A model generated the notes under the pieces. That model was not told the origin of the DNA and did no database searches. It was given only the letters and a program-made list of their open reading frames with translations. Positions 14,352 through 22,756 of a DNA stretch of 25,953 bases are shown here, one piece after another. Origin of the DNA: an uncultured Lachnospiraceae bacterium (GTDB taxonomy: Bacteria; Bacillota; Clostridia; Lachnospirales; Lachnospiraceae); contig CAJUPT010000053.1 of assembly GCA_910588405.1 (NCBI GenBank), positions 1-25,953 on the forward strand, in the 5' to 3' direction. Both the position numbers and the translations under genes were made by a program. The first letter of the stretch is position 1; each line of letters starts with the position of its first letter.

Positions 14352-16742
14352 TCAATACCTCCGCCGCATCGCCCGGAACACCTTATTGATGTCCACCGGC
14401 TTTGCCAGATGGGCGTTCATGCCGGCGTTCATTGCCATTGCCACGTCCTCCTCGAAGGCATTGGCCGACAGCGCTATGATCGGCACGGTTTTCGCGTCCG
14501 GCCGATCCATGCCCCGGATCACATGGGATGCCTCAAATCCGCTCATCACCGGCATCATCAGATCCATCAGCACACAGTCAAAGGTTCCCGGTTCGGAAGC
14601 CGCGAAAGCATCTACGGCAGCCTTTCCGTCGTTGGCGGTCACTACCTTCGCGCCCGCATCCTCCAGCATAAACTCCATAATCTCGCAGTTCAGCTCGTTA
14701 TCCTCCACCAAAAGGACGTGCATCCCGGCAATGTCATCCCGTATATACTGTTCCTCATCCGCAGACCGGGAACCCCTGTCCGCAGACTGCATCATCTCCA
14801 CATACCGGATATCCTTATCGGCAAACCGCACAGTCTTATCCACAGACCGCATACCGTCATCCACAAGCCGCGTATTTTCATCCATGAGCCGCATACCTTC
14901 ATCTGCAGACCGCGTACTTTCATCCGTAAACCGCACCCTTTCATTCGCAGACCGCATCCTGTCATCCGCAGACCGCAGACCTTCGTCCGCAGACCGCATA
15001 TTCCCTGCCCGCCCGTCGGCCGGCCGGCCTGTGACGTGGTTTTCTGACGGACCGGAAAAACCAAGGGGCTCCTTTGCTGCCGTCTGGCTCTTATTTCCCA
15101 GCTTGCTGACCCGCAGGACATCATTGACCAGCGTCAGCAGACGCTCCGTCGACACACGGATTTTTTCCCGGCAATCCTTCTGACGCTCAGGGTCTTCCTC
15201 ACATTTCTCCATAATGGCCAGCATTCCCAGAATCCCGTTGATGGGTGTGCGCAGATCGTGGGACATATGGGAGAGAAATTCGCTTTTTGCAGAGTTTGCC
15301 CGTCTGACCTTCTCCAGTAGCTCCATAATGGCCTGCTCCTGTTTCTTCCGGGCCACCATGGTTTCTGTGATATCCTGATGGTATCCGTTTAAGCAAACGC
15401 CCGGTTTTTTGAATTCTCTGTCCGGCACGCCGCCGCAGCGGACATAAATCTTCCCAAGCTCCGGATGATTCCAGGGGTAAATCACCTCGGAGCGCCCGGT
15501 TTCCTGCATCTGAAGCACCGCTTCCTGCACCATCTCCACATAGTCCGGCTCAATATTCTCAAACCAGCTTCGATAACACTCCTCTGGCCCGATCTCATCC
15601 GACACTCCAAGGAGAATCCGCATCGTCCGGTCCGCATACATCCTGGGCTCACAGCCCTCCTCCAGCTCGATCGTCCAGATGCCGGTTCTGGCTCCCTCCA
15701 GGATATCCTCCAGGCTCTGTCTGGCCTCAAGCCTGTACCTTTCCTCCTGCTCCACCACGGCATTCACATCCCGCTGGGCGAAAATTACAAGGTGCTCTTC
15801 CTCCGTCTTCTCTGTGGCGGAAAAATGAATCTCTAAGTGCTTCAATCCATAATCATTATCCTTCACCCGGTATCGGACATAAAATTTTTTCTGCCGCTTA
15901 AGCCGGTCCAGCACATAATCTCTTTTCGTCACGGCACGCAGAAGCTCCTGATCCCTTGGAATCACATACCGGGATATAAACTGCTCCATGGCCGCCTGAT
16001 AACCATCCTCAAAATGAATGCCCCAATCCGCCTTAACCTCTTCTTTATCCCGGTATGTCTCACACTCGTCCGTATCGAAATTCACCTGAAAAATGCCCAG
16101 ATAATCCACGCTGAGGGCATGGAGAACGTTATGGCTCCGTTTCTGAAGCTCACGGACCAGATCCCGCCGTTTCAGGGAGGATACGATAAAATATGCCGCG
16201 GTCTGGAGCATATTCGAGGCATATTCCAGCAACTTCACAGGCGGATTATCCACACCGTAAAAACCAATCGCTTTTTTGTTATCGTAAAGGGGAACCACCA
16301 CCAGTGAAAGGATATTCTGCCGTTTCAGGGTGTCATACACAAGCGGCTCATCCTTTCGAATCTCCTCCACATTTTCAATGACGATATGCTTTCCGACGCT
16401 GAAATTCCGATACCAGGCCGCGCACACCTCCGAAGGGACATTTTGCAGGTTCTCCTTTTCCGGCTCCACCCCATCGGCCACCCACTCATAGGTATTGTCG
16501 TCGCAGCCGGACACATTCCGCTCAAATATATAGGTCCGCTCCCCGGAAAGGGCCTTTCCCAGATACCCCAGCAGCACTTCCAGAGACTGGTCCGGGGTTT
16601 CTTTCAGCAGAGCGACCCGAAGGCCCTCATTAATCACAGCCTCCAGATTCTGAACACTCTGCATATCACTCTGCCACTCATGTCTTTCGACGTCCGGCGC
16701 GTTTCCGCCGGCCCGTTCAAAAAGCGCTTTCGCATAACCCAT
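14352..16742 (-). CDS. Hybrid sensor kinase-like protein lacking the ATPase domain
   Basis: A 796-residue cytoplasmic protein with no membrane helix. In order: a GAF-like domain (about 20-205), a PAS-like domain (about 210-340), a second PAS domain (about 350-470), a short coiled coil, and the HisKA dimerisation domain (about 480-555) with intact H-box SHMSHDLRTPINGILGML and H495. A 7-residue tandem repeat tract follows (582-664), then a receiver domain (about 672-793) with VEDNE, phosphoacceptor D727 in LMDLMMPVMSG, and the conserved Lys in LAKPVD. The HATPase_c domain that should lie between HisKA and the receiver (about 110 residues with N, G1 and G2 boxes) is absent. The protein cannot phosphorylate itself as built. 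It may receive phosphate from another kinase, or be a decayed kinase. The start has GGAGG 12 nt upstream of the ATG. Confidence 0.85.
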   Translation of the reverse strand: MGYAKALFERAGGNAPDVERHEWQSDMQSVQNLEAVINEGLRVALLKETPDQSLEVLLGYLGKALSGERTYIFERNVSGCDDNTYEWVADGVEPEKENLQNVPSEVCAAWYRNFSVGKHIVIENVEEIRKDEPLVYDTLKRQNILSLVVVPLYDNKKAIGFYGVDNPPVKLLEYASNMLQTAAYFIVSSLKRRDLVRELQKRSHNVLHALSVDYLGIFQVNFDTDECETYRDKEEVKADWGIHFEDGYQAAMEQFISRYVIPRDQELLRAVTKRDYVLDRLKRQKKFYVRYRVKDNDYGLKHLEIHFSATEKTEEEHLVIFAQRDVNAVVEQEERYRLEARQSLEDILEGARTGIWTIELEEGCEPRMYADRTMRILLGVSDEIGPEECYRSWFENIEPDYVEMVQEAVLQMQETGRSEVIYPWNHPELGKIYVRCGGVPDREFKKPGVCLNGYHQDITETMVARKKQEQAIMELLEKVRRANSAKSEFLSHMSHDLRTPINGILGMLAIMEKCEEDPERQKDCREKIRVSTERLLTLVNDVLRVSKLGNKSQTAAKEPLGFSGPSENHVTGRPADGRAGNMRSADEGLRSADDRMRSANERVRFTDESTRSADEGMRLMDENTRLVDDGMRSVDKTVRFADKDIRYVEMMQSADRGSRSADEEQYIRDDIAGMHVLLVEDNELNCEIMEFMLEDAGAKVVTANDGKAAVDAFAASEPGTFDCVLMDLMMPVMSGFEASHVIRGMDRPDAKTVPIIALSANAFEEDVAMAMNAGMNAHLAKPVDINKVFRAMRRRY
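14751..14999 (-). repeat. 21-bp tandem repeat tract inside the kinase gene
   Basis: Twelve units of 21 bp (one of 18 bp) on the coding strand, core CGGTCTGCGGATGA with substitutions. They encode 7-residue units such as MRSADEG, LRSADDR, MRSANER, VRFTDES, TRSADEG, MRLMDEN, VRFADKD and SRSADEE. The Arg at position 2 is present in all but one unit, and an acidic residue at position 5 in all but one or two. Because 21 is a multiple of three, all frames stay open. The seven-residue period would suit a charged helix. Confidence 0.9.
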
Positions 16743-16875
16743 AAAACCTGTCCTCCGTATGTTCTGTTTGGGTGAATATTACACAACATATATTTCTATC
16801 CGCTTATTAACGCCCATAATATCATAAAATGCCCCGAATAGGAAGAAAAAACAATAATATACTTTGAATTATACG

Positions 16876-16904
16876 TTGAAAACTTCTCAAGCAATGTTTA
16901 TACT
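16876..16904 (+). promoter_or_regulatory. Sigma-A promoter of the AI-2E family gene
   Basis: TTGAAA (16876-16881), a 17-nt spacer and TATACT (16899-16904). Transcription from here gives a leader of about 178 nt (16911-17088). That leader is open in the frame of the following gene but has no ribosome binding site of its own. No riboswitch is recognisable in it. Confidence 0.65.
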
Positions 16905-17088
16905 TGGTGATACCCATATCAGCCAGCATAACCGTTTCGTAAGGAAAAAGTATATTCATAACGGCCTCAGCAACCAGCGAAGCCCATTGCGCATTTCTTT
17001 CAACGGTGCTAAAATAAACCTAATCAAAGAGAATTTCATAGAATTATTCTATAGATATTTAAAGAAAGAACTTGAGAGGAGAAACGCC

Positions 17089-18285
17089 ATGAAGCACCAT
17101 AACTTCAAAGACTACATCTGCATCGGACTCACCGCCTTCTGTGTTCTGGCGGCGGGAATCGCATTCTTTTTCTGTTTATATGAAATGGATGCCATCCGAA
17201 ACGGCATCAACAATCTATTCCGCATTTTAACACCGATTATTTACGGCGTCGTATTTGCTTACCTGATGTCTCCACTATACAATCATTTTACCAGAAAGCT
17301 TTATCCCTTCCTTTTCAAAAAAACGAAAAAGGAAAAAAAGGCTCTCTCCTATGCGAAGGGCCTGAGCACGCTGCTCACCCTTTCCCTGGCCCTGCTGCTG
17401 GTATTTGGCCTGATCGCCATGGTGCTTCCCCAGGTAATCCAGAGCATTATCGGCATCGTGGAAACCATGCCTCGGAACCTGCAAAACCTGTCTGTCTGGA
17501 TCGAAAACCTGCTGGCGGACAATCCGGATGTGGAGCAGGTGATTATGAGCTACTACAACGACGGGGTGAAATGGCTGGAGAACTGGGCGAAGCAGTCCCT
17601 GCTCCCCAATGTCCAGGTGCTGGTTACCGGCATCTCCTTAAGCGTCATGAACGTAATCAATATCGTGAAAAATCTGCTGATCGGACTGATCGTGGCGATC
17701 TACGTCGTCAATTCGAAGGAGATCTTTATCTCCCAGGCCAAAAAGATCATGTACAGCATCCTTCCGGAGCCAAACGCCGCCTTTGTCATCGACCAGTTCC
17801 GGCTGGCCCATAAAATGTTCGGCGGCTTTATCATCGGAAAGATGATCGATTCCCTGATTATCGGCGTGATCTGCTTTGTGGGAATGAGCATTCTGAACAT
17901 GCCCTATGTGATGCTGGTCAGCGTGATTATCGGCGTGACCAATATCATCCCCTTTTTCGGGCCCTTTATCGGCGCCATTCCAAGCGCTTTGCTGATTCTT
18001 CTGGCCAATCCGTTAAAGAGCCTCTACTTCCTGGTTTTCGTCCTGGTTCTCCAACAGTTCGACGGAAATATCCTGGGACCGAAGATTTTAGGGGACTCCA
18101 CCGGGCTTTCAAGCTTCTGGGTACTGTTCTCCATCCTGCTGTTCGGCGGACTGTGGGGCTTCATCGGCATGGTCATCGGCGTGCCGTTGTTCGCGGTGAT
18201 TTATCATCTGATACGGCTGACCGTCAACCATTTTTTAAGGAAAAAAGAATTGAGTACGGTGACGGAAGAGTATTTGGATAAGTAA
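17089..18285 (+). CDS. AI-2E family transporter
   Basis: A 398-residue polytopic membrane protein of the AI-2E family (PF01594, formerly UPF0118/PerM), usual length. There are two N-terminal helices (about 9-30 and 38-60), a basic loop (FKKTKKEKK), a third helix, and a long hydrophilic stretch (about 110-180). Further helices include a late core with NIIPFFGPFIGAIPSALLIL and QFDGNILGPKILGDSTGLSSFWVLFSILLFGGLWGF, here split by normal spacing in the chain. The motifs around the PFxGPFIGAIP segment are diagnostic. Members move AI-2 or, in other cases, ions such as sodium/protons, so the substrate is open. The frame extends 75 codons upstream, but AGGAG lies 7 nt before the ATG at 17089. It is a single-gene unit with promoter and terminator. 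Confidence 0.9.
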   Translation: MKHHNFKDYICIGLTAFCVLAAGIAFFFCLYEMDAIRNGINNLFRILTPIIYGVVFAYLMSPLYNHFTRKLYPFLFKKTKKEKKALSYAKGLSTLLTLSLALLLVFGLIAMVLPQVIQSIIGIVETMPRNLQNLSVWIENLLADNPDVEQVIMSYYNDGVKWLENWAKQSLLPNVQVLVTGISLSVMNVINIVKNLLIGLIVAIYVVNSKEIFISQAKKIMYSILPEPNAAFVIDQFRLAHKMFGGFIIGKMIDSLIIGVICFVGMSILNMPYVMLVSVIIGVTNIIPFFGPFIGAIPSALLILLANPLKSLYFLVFVLVLQQFDGNILGPKILGDSTGLSSFWVLFSILLFGGLWGFIGMVIGVPLFAVIYHLIRLTVNHFLRKKELSTVTEEYLDK

Positions 18286-18308
18286 ATGAGAACTTTTGGA
18301 AATTTAGC

Positions 18309-18339
18309 GGGGGAGCGTAAAGCTCCCCCTGTTATTTTT
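18309..18339 (+). terminator. Terminator of the AI-2E family gene
   Basis: GGGGGAGC (18309-18316) pairs perfectly with GCTCCCCC (18322-18329). The loop is five bases, and TGTTATTTTT follows. The stretch from here to the galT stop holds nothing recognisable. Confidence 0.85.
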
Positions 18340-18451
18340 GATTTTCCATGTCCGCATTTGTCATCGCACTGCTATCTGTTCAAAAGATCCTGAAAGATTA
18401 GAATCCGAAACAACATAATCCATTTACCCGAACAATTATTCAGAAAAATCT

Positions 18452-19945
18452 TTATGACAGACTCTCCAAAAACCTCCTGAAATACTTCCGGCCGTCCTCT
18501 GTCCTTTTATACACGCCGGCGTCCTCCAGCACCTTCATAAAGACGATGCCGATCTCATCCCGGAGGATTTTCTCCGTGTTTTCTTCGGTAAAGGCAGGAT
18601 ACTTATCCCTGAAGCTGTCCACCCAGTCAGCGTGCTTTACCAGGCTTTCGGCGCTTCGCACATCCTTTCCCTGAACCAGATATTCCTTTAACAGCTCCAT
18701 CTCATCCTTCAGCCGGGCGGGCAGAACCGCCAGGCCCATCACCTCGATCAGGCCGATATTTTCCTTCTTAATATGGTGCAGCTCGCCATGGGGATGATAG
18801 ACACCCAGCGGGCATTCCTCGGTAGTGATATTGTTTCGCAGCACCAGATCCATCTCATACAGTTCCCCGTTCCTTCTGGCGATAGGGGTGATGGTGTTGT
18901 GGGGCTCGCCGTCGGTATAGGCGAAGATAAATGCCTCCTCGTCCGTATACTCCCTCCACGCCTTCAAAATATGATCTGCCAGCTCCACAATCCGGTCAGA
19001 GTCAGCCGCCTTAAGGCGGATCACCGACATAGGCCATTTCACAATGCCAGCTTCCACGTCTTCGAAGCCCTTCACCTGGAATGTCTCTTCCACCTCTGCC
19101 TTTTCCATGGCGAAGGTATAATGACCTCCCTGGAAATGGTCGTGGCTTAAGATGGAACCGCCCACAATGGGCAGGTCCGCATTAGAACCCACGAAATAGT
19201 GGGGGAACTGCCGGACAAAATCAAACAATTTCCGGAAGGTGTCCCGCTCAATTTTCATCGGGATATGGTTTTTATTAAATACGATACAGTGCTCATTATA
19301 ATAAACATAAGGAGAATACTGGAATCCCCACTCCTGGCCGTTGATGGTCACGGGGATCACCCGGTGGTTCTGCCTGGCCGGGTGGTTGATTCTTCCTGCA
19401 TAGCCTACGTTCTCCATGCATAAAAGGCATTTTGGATAGCCGCTCTGCTTCGCCAGCTTGGCCGCCGCGATTGCCTTGGGATCTTTCTCCGGCTTGGACA
19501 GATTGATGGTAATGTCCAGATCCCCGTACGCCGTGGGCGCAGTCCACTTCTGATCTTTTTTAATCCGGTAACGGCGGATATAGTCGGTATCCTGGCTGAA
19601 CCGGTAATAATAATCCGTCGCTTTCCGGGGAGACTCCCGGTACAGTTCCCAGAACCTTCCTATAACTTCGTTGGGGCGCCCGGTCAACGCCCCCATCAGC
19701 TTCGTGTCAAAGAGATCCCGGTATACGACGCCGTCCTCTTTCATCAGGCCCGCTTCCACAGCGTAATCTAAAAGCGCCTTTAAAATATCCTCAAGCTCCG
19801 CCTCCGGAGCAGGTTTGTCCTCATATTCTTCTATTTCCAGCAGCTCCAGCAGACGGTTAACGGTATAAATCTCATCCTCCTTGCCCACCAGCCCGGTACG
19901 CAGTCCATAATCCACCAGCTGCCTAATCGCCTGATCTATCATCAT
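18452..19945 (-). CDS. galT: UDP-glucose--hexose-1-phosphate uridylyltransferase, class II
   Basis: A 497-residue GalT of the class II (Firmicutes) type, which is longer than the E. coli class I enzyme. It exchanges galactose 1-phosphate with UDP-glucose to give UDP-galactose and glucose 1-phosphate in the Leloir pathway. Key segments are CLLCMENVGYAGRINHPARQNHRV (with the metal-site type Cys pair), FVGSNADLPIVGGSILSHDHFQGG carrying the active-site HDH, and LGVYHPHGELHHIKKEN. The frame starts at a TTG (19951). The ATG at 19943-19945 sits 6 nt from AAGGGG, and a second ATG directly follows, so the start is uncertain by one codon. It lies 37 bp after galK in the same direction and forms an operon with it. 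Confidence 0.93.
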   Translation of the reverse strand: MMIDQAIRQLVDYGLRTGLVGKEDEIYTVNRLLELLEIEEYEDKPAPEAELEDILKALLDYAVEAGLMKEDGVVYRDLFDTKLMGALTGRPNEVIGRFWELYRESPRKATDYYYRFSQDTDYIRRYRIKKDQKWTAPTAYGDLDITINLSKPEKDPKAIAAAKLAKQSGYPKCLLCMENVGYAGRINHPARQNHRVIPVTINGQEWGFQYSPYVYYNEHCIVFNKNHIPMKIERDTFRKLFDFVRQFPHYFVGSNADLPIVGGSILSHDHFQGGHYTFAMEKAEVEETFQVKGFEDVEAGIVKWPMSVIRLKAADSDRIVELADHILKAWREYTDEEAFIFAYTDGEPHNTITPIARRNGELYEMDLVLRNNITTEECPLGVYHPHGELHHIKKENIGLIEVMGLAVLPARLKDEMELLKEYLVQGKDVRSAESLVKHADWVDSFRDKYPAFTEENTEKILRDEIGIVFMKVLEDAGVYKRTEDGRKYFRRFLESLS

Positions 19946-19982
19946 AATCAACCCCTTTTTATATAAAATCCCTCGACTTCCC

Positions 19983-21146
19983 TCAAATCTCCGACGGCCC
20001 GTCTCCGATATCCACTACATAAAAGTCTGCGTCATAACCAATCTTTTTCCGGTAAGCGCCGCCCACCTGACGGATAAAGGCATCCACCGCCTCATCCTTC
20101 ACGATGCTGACGGTACAACCGCCGAAGCCTGCTCCGGTCATACGTGAACCGATGACGCCCTCAGTTTTCCAGGCTTCCTCCACCAGCGTATCCAGCTCGA
20201 TGCCAGTCACCTCGTAATCGTCCCGCAGGGAAACATGGGAATCGTTCATCAGGCGGCCAAACTGCTCCACATCATTTGCCTTTAAAGCCTCCACTGCTTT
20301 CAGGGTGCGCTGATTTTCATATACGGCATGCTTCGCCCGCCGTCTGCACACCTCTCTCTTGATGGCATCCTGATAGCGGTCAAATTGTTCCTCGTCCAAC
20401 TCGCCTAAAGACTGAATGTCCACCACGGTCTTAAGCTGTGCCAGCGCCTCCTCACACTCCGAGCGGCGTTCATTGTATTTAGAATCCCCCAGCCCTCTCT
20501 TTTTATTGCTGCAGGAAATCACGATCTTTGCATTTTTCAGAAGGATCGGAGCATATTCATAGGACAGGTCGCTGGTATCCAGAAAAATCGCATTTTCTTT
20601 CTTTCCCATGGCAATGGCAAACTGATCCATAATGCCGCAGTTAACGCCGTTGAAATTATTTTCCGCATACTGGCCAATCAGCGCGATATCCTGAAGCGTC
20701 ACGTCAAAACCGAACAGGCATTTCAGGATATACCCTGTCATCACTTCCACCGAGGCCGATGAAGAAAGACCGGAGCCGTTGGGAATGTTGCCGTACAGCA
20801 TCAGGTCAAGGCCGCAGGGAATCGAAAACCCTTTCTGCTCAAACGCCCACATCACACCTTTGGGATAGTTGGTCCATCCGGCTTCTTTTGCCGGTTTCAA
20901 GTCATCCAGACTCGACTCATATACGCCAGACGCCTCAAAATTCATCGAATAAAAACGCAGTTTTCTGTCTTCCCGCCTGCAAACGGCGGCATAAGTACCG
21001 ATAGTCAGCGCACATGGAAATACATGACCTCCATTGTAATCCGTATGCTCCCCGATCAGGTTCACCCGACCGGGGGCAAAGAAGGTTCGAATATCCCCCT
21101 CCGCGCCAAAAACTTCTTTAAAACGCTTCACAATATTTTCTTTCAT
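19983..21146 (-). CDS. galK: Galactokinase
   Basis: A 387-residue GHMP-superfamily kinase, usual length, that phosphorylates galactose at C1 with ATP. The galactokinase signature GRVNLIGEHTDYNGG lies at about residues 27-41. The ATP loop is GNIPNGSGLSSSASVEV, the substrate-binding and catalytic Asp is in NCGIMDQFAIAMG, and the third GHMP motif is GSRMTGAGFGGCTVSIV. It starts MKENIVKRF, with AAAGGTGG about 10 nt upstream. It is the first gene of galK-galT. No galE or regulator is visible within the window, and the upstream 160 bp hold only a TTGACA at 21275-21280 without a good -10. Confidence 0.97.
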   Translation of the reverse strand: MKENIVKRFKEVFGAEGDIRTFFAPGRVNLIGEHTDYNGGHVFPCALTIGTYAAVCRREDRKLRFYSMNFEASGVYESSLDDLKPAKEAGWTNYPKGVMWAFEQKGFSIPCGLDLMLYGNIPNGSGLSSSASVEVMTGYILKCLFGFDVTLQDIALIGQYAENNFNGVNCGIMDQFAIAMGKKENAIFLDTSDLSYEYAPILLKNAKIVISCSNKKRGLGDSKYNERRSECEEALAQLKTVVDIQSLGELDEEQFDRYQDAIKREVCRRRAKHAVYENQRTLKAVEALKANDVEQFGRLMNDSHVSLRDDYEVTGIELDTLVEEAWKTEGVIGSRMTGAGFGGCTVSIVKDEAVDAFIRQVGGAYRKKIGYDADFYVVDIGDGPSEI

Positions 21147-21309
21147 TCGGCGAATACCACCTTTCTTTATTCTTCTTTATATTTTTTTGCTTCTTTTTTT
21201 ACCCAAACACAGCTTACGGGCATACGCAGAAGCATCCCTTAATTGATACCCCCTGACGAGGCTTATGGCCTTCATTTGTCAAAATATATTTTAAAGCTTT
21301 ACAGCTTTT

Positions 21310-21930
21310 TCATTCATCCTTGTAATAAATTTTCCCGTCCTCCACCAGCGTCATCTGCCCATCCTTCACCCGGATCAGGGAGACAGCGCAGTTTTTATGG
21401 ACGCCGCCATGCCAAAAATCACTGATATCAGTGAGATAAAGGCTGCTCAGCATTCCCTTGATAGCCGCGCCGTGGCTGGCCACCAGCACGTTTTTTCCCT
21501 CTAAATCTCTGCGGGCCGCCAGCTCCTCAAGAAACTGGGTGGTACGCTCACATACCTGTAAAAAAGTCTCTCCGCCCGTGGGGGCTATGTACTGGTCAGG
21601 AGCGGTAAAAAAATTCATAAAACCATTGCCCTGCAAACGGGGATTCTCCGGCTTCATCTCCTCTCCTTCAAAACTGCCAAAGCTGATCTCCATCAGCCTG
21701 TTGTCCTGTATAATAGGAATGTCCCTGCTCCCAAGAATCGTTTTCGCCGTCTCCATGGCCCTGACAAGGGGACTGGAATATGCCTCCGCAAAGGAGATGT
21801 CCTTCATGGCCTCTGCCGTCAAAGCCGCCAGCCGCCGCCCTTTCTCATTCAGCGGAACATCCGCCTGTCCCTGCAGCTTTCTCTGCGCGTTCCAGTCTGT
21901 CTCACCGTGACGAATGATATAAATATTCAT
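21310..21930 (-). CDS. Histidine phosphatase family protein (phosphoglycerate mutase-like)
   Basis: A 206-residue protein of the histidine phosphatase superfamily, branch 1. The catalytic RHG motif is in MNIYIIRHGETDWN (phosphohistidine H9 with R8). The second active His is in VLVASHGAAIKGML, and the Glu is in SSPLVRAMETAKTI. The size and lack of the phosphoglycerate-mutase insert favour a phosphatase (GpmB/CobC-like) over a glycolytic mutase. The frame is open 52 codons further upstream, but GAAGGAG stands 5 nt before the ATG at 21928-21930. The upstream extension has no protein-like character and covers a repeat B fragment. A small hairpin (AAAGCT/AGCTTT near 21290-21305) follows the stop. 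Confidence 0.9.
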   Translation of the reverse strand: MNIYIIRHGETDWNAQRKLQGQADVPLNEKGRRLAALTAEAMKDISFAEAYSSPLVRAMETAKTILGSRDIPIIQDNRLMEISFGSFEGEEMKPENPRLQGNGFMNFFTAPDQYIAPTGGETFLQVCERTTQFLEELAARRDLEGKNVLVASHGAAIKGMLSSLYLTDISDFWHGGVHKNCAVSLIRVKDGQMTLVEDGKIYYKDE

Positions 21931-21951
21931 ATCGCTCCTTCTTTTATTATT

Positions 21952-21985
21952 GTTCCGCAGCTCCCGGGTCTTGTCCGGTTCACTG
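21952..21985. repeat. Repeat B, degenerate short copy
   Basis: GTTCCGCAGCTCCCGGGTCT, then TGTCCGGTTCACTGC. It matches the 22331-22372 element except for a short deletion in the C-run and several changes at the right end. It lies 21 bp upstream of the histidine phosphatase start codon. Confidence 0.55.
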
Positions 21986-22076
21986 CAATATGCAGCAAAC
22001 CCCCGGTCATCATAGTCTGACGTACATTCTATGCTGCCGGAGGATTCGCCCTGATCACCAGCGCATGGTACGCTGA

Positions 22077-22313
22077 TTATTTCCATTTTTTCATGATGCC
22101 TATGATCTCATCCTCATAATCGCCATAGAACTCTTCATGCCAGCCACCGCTGCGCACATTACTCTCCGCCCCCCGCTCTTCCGGCGGAAATTCCCAAATA
22201 TGATAGAAAATTCCCCTGTACTCAAAATCAATGCTGCCGCATCCATCTTCTTCCGTATACTGGTACTTAAAACCCTTCGCCGAAAGATACTCTTGTGTCT
22301 TTTCCAGTCTCAT
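22077..22313 (-). CDS. Conserved small protein of unknown function
   Basis: A 78-residue soluble protein. It starts MRLEKTQEYLSAKGFKY, then EEDGCGSIDFEYRG, FYHIWEF and ERGAESNVRSGG, and ends in an acidic helix with KKWK. The balanced composition, aromatic pattern and good ribosome site (GGAAG about 5-8 nt before the ATG at 22311-22313) support a real gene. I believe similar short proteins occur in Lachnospiraceae, but no function is known to me. It has one Cys and no membrane helix. It lies between repeat B copies and the phosphatase gene, in the same direction as both neighbours. Confidence 0.75.
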   Translation of the reverse strand: MRLEKTQEYLSAKGFKYQYTEEDGCGSIDFEYRGIFYHIWEFPPEERGAESNVRSGGWHEEFYGDYEDEIIGIMKKWK

Positions 22314-22330
22314 ATCTTCTTCCTTAATTC

Positions 22331-22372
22331 AGTTCCGCAACTCCCCTCCCGGGGCTTGTCCGATCCGTTGCT
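22331..22372. repeat. Repeat B, short intact copy
   Basis: AGTTCCGCAACTCCCCTCCC followed by GGGGCTTGTCCGATCCGTTG and CT. GCAAC/GTTGC and CCCC/GGGG can form a nested hairpin. The first 20 bases are identical to 9164-9183. It lies 17 bp upstream of the small-protein start. Confidence 0.7.
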
Positions 22373-22424
22373 GTCTTTTATAGACCACTTAAAGCTACTC
22401 CATCCTAGCCTCAGTTATCCGGTC

Positions 22425-22439
22425 AGTTCCGCAACTCCC
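22425..22439. repeat. Repeat B, left-end fragment
   Basis: AGTTCCGCAACTCCC, identical to the first 15 bases of the copy at 22331. The right part is missing. It lies just downstream of the CsoR-family gene. Confidence 0.5.
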
Positions 22440-22459
22440 AACGCCGCCTCATCCGACCG

Positions 22460-22735
22460 TCAGCTCATCCGGCAGAAATGCTCGATGGCCCTGGCAAACT
22501 CGTCCATCGTCTTCTCGGCGTCTCCATGCTCGATGCCGTCCCGGACACAGTGCTTTACATGCCCCTCCAGCACCACCTGGCCTACCTTATGCAGCGCGCC
22601 TTTCGCCGCGTTGATCTGCATCAGGATATCCTCGCAGGGCACATCCTCGTCCACCATCCGGTCGATGGCATTTAGCTGCCCGATGATTTTTTTCAGTCTT
22701 CTATGCAGATTATCCGCATCCATACATTGTCTCAA
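22460..22735 (-). CDS. CsoR-family metal-sensing repressor (DUF156)
   Basis: A 91-residue all-helical repressor of the CsoR/FrmR family, usual length. The family forms tetramers that release DNA when metal (often Cu(I)), or in other branches sulfide or formaldehyde, binds at cysteine. The start reads MRQCMDADNLHRRLKKIIGQ. The C-H-C set of copper-type CsoR is present: C34 in DVPCEDIL, and H59 and C63 in GHVKHCVRDG. A further Cys is at position 4. I chose TTG at 22733-22735 because GGAAGG is 7 nt upstream. ATG at 22721-22723 would remove four residues. A consensus promoter stands upstream. No copper ATPase or chaperone gene is adjacent, so the regulated target and the metal are unknown. Confidence 0.88.
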   Translation of the reverse strand: MRQCMDADNLHRRLKKIIGQLNAIDRMVDEDVPCEDILMQINAAKGALHKVGQVVLEGHVKHCVRDGIEHGDAEKTMDEFARAIEHFCRMS

Positions 22736-22756
22736 ATGATCACCTTCCCTTTTCTT

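Noticed and set aside
14751..14999. Possible CRISPR array
   Set aside because: The units follow each other with no unique spacers, are inside a coding frame and vary like a minisatellite. There are no cas genes.
14386..15183. Long open frames on both strands over the kinase gene's repeat tract
   Set aside because: They stay open because the 21-bp repeat keeps all frames periodic. They lack ribosome sites and overlap the well-supported kinase frame.
16864..17088. N-terminal extension of the AI-2E family protein by 75 residues
   Set aside because: It begins before the predicted transcription start, and the ATG at 17089 has a clear ribosome site and fits the family's N-terminus.
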